Source: Thermodesulfobacteriales bacterium
Lineage (GTDB): Bacteria > Desulfobacterota_D > UBA1144 > Nemesobacterales > UBA2774
Length of the DNA stretch: 16,628 nt
NCBI GenBank assembly: GCA_004525335.1
Contig: SPCL01000036.1
Span: forward strand, 1-16,628
Reading direction: 5' to 3'
Part shown: piece after piece, positions 7,742 through 13,542 of the stretch
Numbering within the stretch: the stretch's first letter is position 1
Layout: each line of letters starts with the position of its first letter
Notes under the pieces: generated by a model
What the model saw: only the letters and a program-made list of their open reading frames with translations
What the model was told of the DNA's origin: nothing
Database searches by the model: none
Position numbers and translations under genes: made by a program

Positions 7742-8248
7742 TTACTGAGCGCTACCGTCGCAATTCTTCCATTGCTCAGCATTCAGGCATTTATCCTTGT
7801 CTTCTCCTCCGTTGATGCTGTCAGTCCCGGGCCCGCCATCAAGGAAATCTTCTCCATCATTACCTTCTATATAATCGTTGCCATCGCCGCCATATACAAT
7901 ATCCTGTCCACGGTTTCCTTTAAGGTTGTCATCTCCAGCTTCCCCGTAAATCGAATCAGGGCCTTTATTACCTTCGATAATATCATTACCATCTCCGCCG
8001 CAAATAACATCCTTACCTTCTTTACCACTTATTTTGTCATTTCCACCTAATCCAACAATCACATCATCTCCCATAGTCCCGGTAAGAACATCATCACCAT
8101 CCGTTCCGACAATCGTTGCCACTTTGCCGTCACACATAGGAGGGGCTTTTTCTGTCGCGTTCTGGCCTCCACTTTGTGCTGAAGCCAAACTAACTGACAT
8201 AAAAATGAACGTTAGAACTATGAAACCACTAAGAATTTTATTTTTCAT
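7742..8248 (-). CDS. Secreted RTX-type calcium-binding nonapeptide repeat protein
   Basis: 168-residue protein with a Sec signal peptide (KNK, hydrophobic core to about residue 22, ASA cleavage near 24) and a body made almost wholly of nine-residue GGxGxDxUx repeats. Eleven consecutive repeats cover residues 48-146 and a degenerate twelfth starts at 147. Such repeats wind into a parallel beta roll that binds calcium and usually folds after export. Four cysteines (39, 83, 154, 163) frame the roll and could form disulfides. There is no catalytic domain and no C-terminal type I secretion signal, so Sec export to the periplasm or outside is more likely. AGGAGGG at 8254-8260 and a strong promoter precede it. 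rsmI follows after 18 bp. Function unknown. Confidence 0.88.
   Translation of the reverse strand: MKNKILSGFIVLTFIFMSVSLASAQSGGQNATEKAPPMCDGKVATIVGTDGDDVLTGTMGDDVIVGLGGNDKISGKEGKDVICGGDGNDIIEGNKGPDSIYGEAGDDNLKGNRGQDIVYGGDGNDYIEGNDGEDFLDGGPGTDSINGGEDKDKCLNAEQWKNCDGSAQ
7811..8107 (-). repeat. Eleven tandem 27-bp units coding RTX nonapeptides
   Basis: Imperfect 27-bp tandem units inside the secreted RTX gene, each coding G-x-x-G-x-D-x-U-x. The protein pattern is strictly periodic while the codons differ between units, so the array is old and not freshly expanded. Confidence 0.8.
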
Positions 8249-8283
8249 ATAGACCCTCCTTAAAAGTTCTAGATTTCAATTCA

Positions 8284-8312
8284 ATTAAACTACTTTAAGG
8301 GAAAAAAGTCAA
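8284..8312 (-). promoter_or_regulatory. Strong sigma70-like promoter for the RTX-protein gene
   Basis: On the minus strand TTGACT (8312-8307), a 17-base spacer and TTTAAT (8289-8284) match consensus at 5/6 in each box. Expected start is near 8277, about 29 bases upstream of the ATG at 8248. It is the best-matching promoter in the window. Confidence 0.65.
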
Positions 8313-8414
8313 ATAAGAACCGTTAGATATAAAGTTTTTAGTGTAATTTGAACATTTATTCATATACTTAACATCTAACTTATATTGAGACTCAAAAAAA
8401 CGGAGGATACACAT

Positions 8415-8810
8415 ATGATTAAGTATGTATTAGTTTTATCATTAATAGTTTTGACACCTTTCATTGCAATGGCCGACTCCCCTTTTCCAGTTTGTAAAGA
8501 TAATCCCAATGGAGTAGTTAAGGATTATTACGAGAGTGGGGCATTAAAAACCGAGTGGAACTGCAAGGATGGGCATCTAAACGGCATAACCAATATGTAC
8601 TACGAGAACGGCCAGCTTCACAAGGAATCAAACTATTTAAATGATGAAAGACAAGAGATTACAACTAGCTGGTATGAGGGTGGGGAATTAAAAAGCGTAT
8701 GCAATTTCAACAATGGCAAGCTAAACGGTGAGCATAAGATATTAAACAAAGACGGTTCAATAAAAGAGCTTGCTTATTATAAGGACGGAGTGGAGTTAGA
8801 CCAGAATTAG
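8415..8810 (+). CDS. Secreted MORN-like (YwqK-type) repeat protein
   Basis: 131-residue protein with a signal peptide (hydrophobic residues 4-19, AMA cleavage near 20) and about four repeats of roughly 22-24 residues of the form YY-x-x-G-x-L-K-x-x-x-x-Y-x-x-G-x-L-x-G, for example DYYESGALKTEWNCKDGHLNG and NMYYENGQLHKESNY. This pattern is that of MORN_2 repeats found in the so-called YwqK antitoxin family, although many members have no link to toxins. Three cysteines are present. The frame opens at a TTG at 8385, but GGAGG at 8402-8406, 8 bases before the ATG at 8415, and the signal peptide fix the start there. It diverges from the RTX gene across 166 bp. Periplasmic or surface location is inferred; function is unknown. 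Confidence 0.85.
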   Translation: MIKYVLVLSLIVLTPFIAMADSPFPVCKDNPNGVVKDYYESGALKTEWNCKDGHLNGITNMYYENGQLHKESNYLNDERQEITTSWYEGGELKSVCNFNNGKLNGEHKILNKDGSIKELAYYKDGVELDQN

Positions 8811-8882
8811 ATTTCGATAGATAAAAACGGCGTATTTCGCATTCAGGAAAAATTAGTAGCTTCTTCTTATTGGCAAATTCTG

Positions 8883-8968
8883 TGGCGGAGGGCGAGGGAT
8901 TCGAACCCCCAAGTCCGTAAGGACGCCAGTTTTCAAGACTGGTGCGATCGCCGTTCTGCCAGCCCTCC
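8883..8968 (-). tRNA. tRNA-Ser (anticodon UGA)
   Basis: 86 nt including an encoded CCA at 8885-8883. The acceptor stem GGAGGGC/GCCCTCC is perfect over 7 bp. The anticodon arm CCAGT-CTTGAAA-ACTGG puts TGA at positions 34-36, decoding UCA and other UCN codons. A 15-nt variable arm (CGTCCTTACGGACTT) marks it as a class II serine tRNA. The T arm GGGGG-TTCGAAT-CCCTC contains one G-T pair. The discriminator is G, as expected for serine tRNAs. Downstream, no convincing terminator is visible before the convergent MORN-like gene. Confidence 0.96.
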
Positions 8969-8985
8969 GAATTAGTTGAAAGTCT

Positions 8986-8994
8986 ATTATAACA
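8986..8994 (-). promoter_or_regulatory. Extended -10 promoter for tRNA-Ser
   Basis: On the minus strand TGTTATAAT (8994-8986) is a perfect TATAAT with an upstream TGn extension. It predicts a start near 8979, about 11 bases before the mature tRNA 5' end. Only a poor -35 (ACTACA at 9015-9010, 18-base spacer) is present, as is common with extended -10 promoters. The tRNA therefore probably has its own promoter and does not depend on the histidine phosphatase gene. Confidence 0.55.
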
Positions 8995-9042
8995 TTTGGG
9001 TAAACAATGTGTAGTAGTGATTAGCTTCTATCATAGCTAAGA

Positions 9043-9642
9043 TCATAGCAATTTCTGAAGGTCTTCGTCGGGAAGTTCTATGGGCTCAACTGTTTCGTTG
9101 ATATTGGCTCTGAAATTGCTAATATCAACTCCGAGCAAATAACAGGTTAATAAAGACCTTATGTGCTTGTGCATTACCACTAAGACCTTTTCACCAGGGT
9201 ATGCAAGTGCAATCTCTTTAAGTGTGCGGACTATTCTCTGCTGAACCTCTTCTAAAGTTTCAGGTCCGTTAGGAATCGGGATAGAAGTATCCCCGTCCAT
9301 CCACCATTTTTTGAAATCACCTTGTGGATCGGCGAGAAGATCTTCATACTTCTGTGTGTTCCAGTCTCCATGATCAAGCTCTCGCAAATCTTGATGAATA
9401 TCAAGCGGGATACCGATTTTATCTGCGTAGGATTTAGATGTGTCATGCGCCCTTTTAAGTGGGCTAGTAACAATTCTGTCAAAGTTTAGTGCTTCGATTG
9501 TCGGAAGTGTCTCTTCTATCTCCGCCCAACCTACATCACAGAGAGGCAGATCGGTGGTACCGATAAGCCGACCCTCCAAATTCCATGCCGTTTTACAATG
9601 ACGTCCGAGATAAATTTTTGCAGTTTCTTGTGATTCGCTCAT
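9043..9642 (-). CDS. Histidine phosphatase (phosphoglycerate mutase-like) family protein
   Basis: 199-residue protein of the histidine phosphatase superfamily. The N-terminal motif is LGRHCKTAWN with Arg14 and nucleophile His15. TSPLKRAHDT carries Arg64, LRELDHGDW carries Glu88, the likely proton donor, and VVMHKHIRSLLTCYLLG carries the second histidine, His158. The fold and order fit alpha-ribazole phosphatase, GpmB-like and broad phosphatases. Two signature glycines are changed: RHG reads RHC (Cys16), and the usual (S/T)HG reads MHK. The catalytic histidines and arginines remain, so activity is still likely, but the substrate is not predictable. Its own promoter is proposed at 9697-9724. 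The ribosome site is weak (GGA before the ATG at 9642). Confidence 0.88.
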   Translation of the reverse strand: MSESQETAKIYLGRHCKTAWNLEGRLIGTTDLPLCDVGWAEIEETLPTIEALNFDRIVTSPLKRAHDTSKSYADKIGIPLDIHQDLRELDHGDWNTQKYEDLLADPQGDFKKWWMDGDTSIPIPNGPETLEEVQQRIVRTLKEIALAYPGEKVLVVMHKHIRSLLTCYLLGVDISNFRANINETVEPIELPDEDLQKLL

Positions 9643-9696
9643 TTAATTTTCCAGTTTTAGTGATTTTTATATTTTTTTTAGATTAAATCAGGCATC

Positions 9697-9724
9697 AATA
9701 TACCAAAGGGATAACAATTTACAA
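9697..9724 (-). promoter_or_regulatory. Possible promoter for the histidine phosphatase gene
   Basis: On the minus strand TTGTAA (9724-9719), a 16-base spacer and TATATT (9702-9697) match consensus at 4/6 and 5/6. It lies in the 90 bp gap after the 563-residue gene, giving a leader of roughly 50 bases. Confidence 0.4.
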
Positions 9725-9732
9725 TAAATAGG

Positions 9733-11424
9733 TCAATTAGCAGAGCTTGCCTCTTGCTCTACTTCATTATTAGCCTGTTGCTCTAAAATCAGGCTGCTTT
9801 TTTTAAGATCCGGCAAATATGTGCCGCCCAATTTAACATGCCCCTTTTCAACTCCATCAGTTAGCCAGTTTATTATATAATCCCTGTCTATTCCCATAAC
9901 GTTAACACCGTGGTCAGATTCAACCAGGCAAAGCATTTTCATATCCGTCCCATTGGTGTTAGCAAGCTCGTAAATTGCGGAATAATTAAGAAGCGCTGCC
10001 TCCACAGTTCCGCAAGGAAGTGATGGGTTTCTGGCGCCTGAATAATATTCGCTCTTTCCGAACCACTTGGGGTCCGGATACCCATGGAAATGGAGTATCG
10101 GAAGACCATTTTTTATTAGATCAGGAGTATATAAAGCTGCCGCAAGGGCTTGAGCAATAATTACATATGTATCAAAAGAGGGTCTTATATCTTTTCTATT
10201 TAGGTCAACTCCCCTTGGGGTTTCTAAATGCAGCTTACCTTTAACGACACCAATTCTAACTATGTCGCTATTAGGATCAAGGTTAGTTTTATCGCTGCCG
10301 GAACGAGATGTGGTAATCCAAATGTCAGGCACCTGCTGATAAATCTCCTTCCCCCTTATAAGAGTTCTTACATACCACCTTCCATCCTTATCCTCTCTAA
10401 CCATATCGTCATTAACGCTTTCTACCATTTCCATCTTGTCCCATTTAGCCTTTGTTATTGTTATCGGCCCTTCATATACCGGAGCCTCTGCCAATGCGAT
10501 GAAACCGTACGAAACACCAGTTCTGCCTTCCATAATCTTTTCGACAACATCTTTATGGGATTGGCGTTTTACTTTTTCACTAAATTTGGAGCCTTGTGGG
10601 TAGAGGTTAGTTGATTTAATTAATCTTCCTAATTCTGCTAACTGTTGGGGAAAAACAGATTCTGCGGGATCGTACTCTCCCTTCTTAAAACGATTTAAGA
10701 CAGGTGGTTTAATTGGCGCGTAAATTTTCGGTATCAATGAATTCAAAACGAAATCGTCCATCCCTTCATTTAAATAAATGGAGTCTGAAAGGTTCATGTT
10801 AACGAGTGAGAACTTATCAGGAGCTATACCCATTACGATTTCAGACATTGTAGCAATAAGGTTCTGCATCCCTATTGCAATCTTGCGGTCATATGTAGTG
10901 TTTTTGTCGGCGAATTCAGGCTCTAAAGGCATAAGTGTAACAATTTGAGTATTAAAGGGGTCTTGCACATATCTTGCCGTAAAATCATCCGCCCAACCGC
11001 TGACTCTAAGAATTTCCATTACCGACATATCGGGCCTTCGAAAATAACCATACATTCTCTCGGCTATACCGCTTAAGAATGTCCTTGTCAGGGAATAATC
11101 TCTTTTTACATCTACAACTGCGTGAATGTTTCTCTTTACCTTTCTTGTGCGGAGAACTTTCGATAATAAATCGTCGGGCAATTCAGCTACTTCATCCCAG
11201 GGAAGTACCTGCACTCCATGTTCTATTAATTTATTTTTAAGTTTTTCTCTAAATTTTATTACAATCTGGTTTCCGTAATTACGCGGTAAAGGCCTAAATG
11301 TCACCCTCACCCTCTTAGCCATCTCCAGCGGCTTTCTAGGGTTAACAAGGTCCTTTTGAACGGGCATTCCCGCAAGGCTAATTATTGTTTTGAGTTCTAA
11401 ATCTGCGAATTGCTGACTATCCAT
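9733..11424 (-). CDS. Uncharacterised 563-residue protein
   Basis: A long frame that I cannot assign to a family. The ATG at 11424 has GGGAGAG at 11430-11436 with 5 bases spacing, so expression is credible. No signal peptide or clear membrane segment is visible. The first 130 residues are basic (RVRVTFRPLPRNYGNQIVI, RTRKVKRN). The middle is mixed with hydrophobic helices near KIAIGMQNLIATMSEIVMGI. The last third has polar, conserved-looking segments that could be catalytic or metal-binding: ILHFHGYPDPKWFG, PSLPCGTVEAALLNYSA and LVESDHGVNVMGIDRD. The end (about 15 residues, QANNEVEQEASSAN) is low complexity. Its neighbours, a histidine phosphatase downstream and plsC upstream after 294 bp, do not suggest a role. 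It looks cytoplasmic and enzyme-like, which is only an impression. Confidence 0.85.
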   Translation of the reverse strand: MDSQQFADLELKTIISLAGMPVQKDLVNPRKPLEMAKRVRVTFRPLPRNYGNQIVIKFREKLKNKLIEHGVQVLPWDEVAELPDDLLSKVLRTRKVKRNIHAVVDVKRDYSLTRTFLSGIAERMYGYFRRPDMSVMEILRVSGWADDFTARYVQDPFNTQIVTLMPLEPEFADKNTTYDRKIAIGMQNLIATMSEIVMGIAPDKFSLVNMNLSDSIYLNEGMDDFVLNSLIPKIYAPIKPPVLNRFKKGEYDPAESVFPQQLAELGRLIKSTNLYPQGSKFSEKVKRQSHKDVVEKIMEGRTGVSYGFIALAEAPVYEGPITITKAKWDKMEMVESVNDDMVREDKDGRWYVRTLIRGKEIYQQVPDIWITTSRSGSDKTNLDPNSDIVRIGVVKGKLHLETPRGVDLNRKDIRPSFDTYVIIAQALAAALYTPDLIKNGLPILHFHGYPDPKWFGKSEYYSGARNPSLPCGTVEAALLNYSAIYELANTNGTDMKMLCLVESDHGVNVMGIDRDYIINWLTDGVEKGHVKLGGTYLPDLKKSSLILEQQANNEVEQEASSAN

Positions 11425-11718
11425 TATTTCTCTCCCACTTCATACATCTCATCCCAAAAGCACTTTTTAATATTTCTAAATTAAAGTATATAAATGCTGA
11501 CTTTAGAATTCGACCCGTTTAACAAAAAAATTTGAAATATATTTTTACAACATATGTTTATAACGTCACTTCTACCAAGCAGCCAGATTAATGTTTTATA
11601 CAACCTATCAATTATAGACTATTGAAAGAGGTTACTCAATAATTCAGGGTGACTAAGTATTAACGAGTAACAGCAGAAATCAAGAAGCAAAGACTGGATT
11701 TATTCAATATATTCCTTA
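11425..11718. other. Gene-free gap of 294 bp
   Basis: A+T-rich spacer between the 563-residue gene and plsC, both on the minus strand. It holds the ribosome site of the former at 11430-11436, a 10-bp palindrome AACATATGTT at 11549-11558 and the inverted repeat at 11631-11671. The longest plus-strand micro-frame starting with ATG (near 11553, 23 codons) has no ribosome site. I see no RNA gene and no confident promoter. Confidence 0.5.
11631..11671. repeat. Inverted repeat / possible hairpin downstream of plsC
   Basis: GTTACTC at 11631-11637 and GAGTAAC at 11665-11671 are perfect 7-bp inverted copies 27 bases apart. AATA (11638-11641) and TATT (11658-11661) could extend the stem after a three-base bulge. 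It begins 48 bp after the plsC stop and has no T-tract on either strand, so it may act in mRNA stability or as a protein site. Confidence 0.4.
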
Positions 11719-12429
11719 TTAATATCCCTCAACAGCTAAGACTTCTTCCATTTGTTCTCTTACTATTCGCATTAGCTCCTCCCTGCCTTCTCTACCCTTG
11801 GGAAGATCATCTACAGATATTGGCGGCAATATTTTAATTTTCATCGTACCTGGATTTGGGTGTCTGGATCCTTTAGAAAGTAGTTCAATCCCACCAGTAA
11901 TCACCATAGGAACTACGGGAACCCTTGCGAGAACAGCAATTAAAAACCCGCCTTTTTGAAAAGGCAGTAGTTTGCCGTCTTTACTCCTGGTCCCTTCTGG
12001 AGCTACCACGACCGTTGGTCCTGAGCGTACTTTGCCTACTATCTTCTTAACTTCTTTAGTGTCAGAGCTTGAGCCGTCTCTTGCCACCAGATAGTGTCCG
12101 GATAATCTAGCCACCCAGCCAATAAAAGGAATTTGACCCACTTCCCTTTTCATTATCGCCCGCCAGTCAATCGGGAGAATTGACATATAGGCTAGTATAT
12201 CAAGAGCGCTTTGGTGATTAAACATTATTATGCAGGGCTCTTTAGGTAAGTTCTCAAGCCCCTCTACATCAAGATGTATACCGCCTGCCCACAAATTTGT
12301 CTTTGCCCAGGGTTTCACAGCATAGGGAACCACAAAAGGACGATAGGTGAGAGATAAAATCATCCCAATGATACCGTAGAAAGTTGTAAAGACTACAAAA
12401 ACTATTGCGCAATATAAGGTTCTGAACAT
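11719..12429 (-). CDS. plsC: 1-acyl-sn-glycerol-3-phosphate acyltransferase
   Basis: 236-residue membrane-associated acyltransferase that adds the second acyl chain to lysophosphatidic acid, giving phosphatidic acid. A hydrophobic N-terminal segment (residues 5-27) should anchor it to the inner membrane. The four family motifs are present: NHQSALD at 71-77 with catalytic His72 and Asp77, KREVGQIPFIGW at 94-105, PEGTRS at 144-149, and VPVVPMVITG at 170-179. Length is normal. No ribosome site is visible before the ATG at 12429. The gene follows the lipid kinase on the same strand after 69 bp, and both gene products can make phosphatidic acid. The exact acyl acceptor is inferred from the family. 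Confidence 0.92.
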   Translation of the reverse strand: MFRTLYCAIVFVVFTTFYGIIGMILSLTYRPFVVPYAVKPWAKTNLWAGGIHLDVEGLENLPKEPCIIMFNHQSALDILAYMSILPIDWRAIMKREVGQIPFIGWVARLSGHYLVARDGSSSDTKEVKKIVGKVRSGPTVVVAPEGTRSKDGKLLPFQKGGFLIAVLARVPVVPMVITGGIELLSKGSRHPNPGTMKIKILPPISVDDLPKGREGREELMRIVREQMEEVLAVEGY

Positions 12430-12498
12430 AATGTATTAATTTTTAAGTATTTGTTTACTAATTCCTCGCAACTAGATTTATCTTTATTCAGTTTTTTG

Positions 12499-13383
12499 TC
12501 AAGCAGACATTATTTTAAGCCCGGAGGGAACCAACTCAATAGTATGCGTTCCTTTTTCCAGATAGAAAGGCTCTCCATCTGTATGCGCCGGAATTCGATC
12601 TTCTAATGTTATCTCCATTTTTGTAGCCCTTTTGATCTCTACTTCATCGAGATCAGCATGTGAGCCCTCAAGAACCTTGGGTATCTTTATCAGCCGGTTA
12701 AATATAGACATGTCCTTTATTATATGAAAATCCAGCAATCCGTCATCTATACGAGCTTCAGGAGCTAATTTAAACTTCCCGCCTTGATAGAGTCCATTGG
12801 ATGCACCGGTCAGCAAAAGCATCCCTTCGTATTCCCAATCATCAATTTTCACTTTAACAGGAAATCCCTTAAAGGTTAGCGCTTCTTGAACCGATACTAA
12901 GAGGTAACCCAGCTGCCCCCTCAAGAGTTTTAGTTTTTTAAACCTGTGCGAAACTGCTCCATCGAGCCCAATACCCAGACCGTTTATAAAATACCTATCT
13001 CCGAGCTTCCCTATATCGATCTTTCTCTCTGTTCCAGAAAAAACAATCTCAACAGCCTTTTCAATATCAAGCGGAATAGATGCAGCTTTGGGAAAATCAT
13101 TTCCGCTACCACAGGGTACCACACCAAACACTGCCGATGAACCAATAAGGCCATTTACTACTTCGTGAGAGGTCCCATCTCCTCCTACAGAGATTATATG
13201 TGTATAACCCTCTTTAACAGCTTCTTTGGCAAATTGCTCAGCTTCACCTGCTTTAGAGGTAAATTTAAAGTCACATTTAACATCTTTATTTGAAATAACA
13301 TCTTGTATGACACTAGGGGCATTATTAGTTCTACCTTGCCCAGCCGTAGGGTTTATAATAAATATATAGTTCAGGTCTTTCAA
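12499..13383 (-). CDS. Diacylglycerol kinase-family lipid kinase (YegS/DgkB type)
   Basis: 294-residue kinase of the DAGK catalytic family, which phosphorylates diacylglycerol or a related lipid at the membrane face. Motifs: IFIINPTAGQGR at 7-18, the nucleotide-binding GGDGTSHEVVNGL at 67-79, VPCGSGNDFPKA at 89-100 and FINGLGIGLDG further on. The frame begins at a GTG at 13422 that has no ribosome site. I place the start at the TTG at 13383, since AGAGGGA (13387-13393) precedes it and the family usually begins M-K-x-L-x-x-IFIINP. Spacing from the GAGGG is only 4 bases, so this start is likely but not certain. plsC follows. An inverted repeat at 13396-13415 sits just upstream. The substrate could be another lipid, as in YegS. 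Confidence 0.88.
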   Translation of the reverse strand: MKDLNYIFIINPTAGQGRTNNAPSVIQDVISNKDVKCDFKFTSKAGEAEQFAKEAVKEGYTHIISVGGDGTSHEVVNGLIGSSAVFGVVPCGSGNDFPKAASIPLDIEKAVEIVFSGTERKIDIGKLGDRYFINGLGIGLDGAVSHRFKKLKLLRGQLGYLLVSVQEALTFKGFPVKVKIDDWEYEGMLLLTGASNGLYQGGKFKLAPEARIDDGLLDFHIIKDMSIFNRLIKIPKVLEGSHADLDEVEIKRATKMEITLEDRIPAHTDGEPFYLEKGTHTIELVPSGLKIMSA

Positions 13384-13395
13384 AATTCCCTCTTT

Positions 13396-13415
13396 ACTGT
13401 AAAATCCCCTACAGT
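13396..13415. repeat. Inverted repeat just upstream of the lipid kinase start
   Basis: ACTGTA at 13396-13401 and TACAGT at 13410-13415 are perfect inverted copies with an 8-base centre, 13 bp from the proposed TTG start. It has the shape of a dimeric repressor site or a leader hairpin that ends next to the ribosome site. Confidence 0.4.
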
Positions 13416-13434
13416 TTACCACAGTAATATTTTT

Positions 13435-13456
13435 TTGTATTACATGATTTATACAA
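13435..13456. repeat. Inverted repeat in the lipid kinase-rpsB divergent region
   Basis: TTGTAT at 13435-13440 and ATACAA at 13451-13456 form a perfect inverted repeat with a 10-base centre. A third TTGTAT occurs at 13480-13485. It may be a regulator site shared by the divergent genes, but such words are frequent in A+T-rich DNA. Confidence 0.25.
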
Positions 13457-13464
13457 CTAAAAAC

Positions 13465-13493
13465 TTGATAAACACCCCATTGTATGTTAAATA
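13465..13493 (+). promoter_or_regulatory. Possible rpsB promoter
   Basis: TTGATA at 13465-13470, a 17-base spacer and TAAATA at 13488-13493. The -35 is fair but the -10 matches consensus at only 3/6. It is the best-spaced candidate before the rpsB cluster and would give a leader of about 43 bases. Confidence 0.25.
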
Positions 13494-13499
13494 ACTTCG

Positions 13500-13513
13500 T
13501 TTATCTTGATAAA
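13500..13513 (+). repeat. Palindrome TTTATC-TT-GATAAA in the rpsB leader
   Basis: Perfect 6-bp arms around TT. Its right half, CTTGATAAA (13505-13513), is repeated exactly at 13464-13472 over the proposed -35. The element lies 16 bases before the rpsB ribosome site AGGAGG (13529-13534). Confidence 0.35.
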
Positions 13514-13542
13514 TGGATTGACAAAAACAGGAGGCATTTTTA

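Noticed and set aside
7772..8252. Two plus-strand frames opposite the RTX gene
   Set aside because: They are antisense by-products of the 27-bp periodic repeat; no ribosome site and no sensible protein.
8348..8386. Promoter for the MORN-like gene (TTGAAC, TATACT, TATATT)
   Set aside because: The -35-like and -10-like words are present but none pair with a 16-18 base spacer, so no site is called.
8820..8845. tRNA-Ser terminator (GCG-AAATA-CGC then GTTTTT on the minus strand)
   Set aside because: The stem has only three base pairs; too weak to call.
9252..9482. 76-residue minus-strand frame inside the histidine phosphatase gene
   Set aside because: It is an out-of-frame shadow of a well-matched family gene on the same strand, with no ribosome site.
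13397..13414. CTGT...ACAG as a LexA/SOS box
   Set aside because: The spacer between CTGT and ACAG is 10 bases; the E. coli-type box needs 8, and no DNA-damage gene is adjacent.
13518..13523. Perfect TTGACA as an rpsB -35 box
   Set aside because: It lies only 5 bases before the ribosome site, so a -10 would fall at the start codon; a leaderless start conflicts with the AGGAGG.
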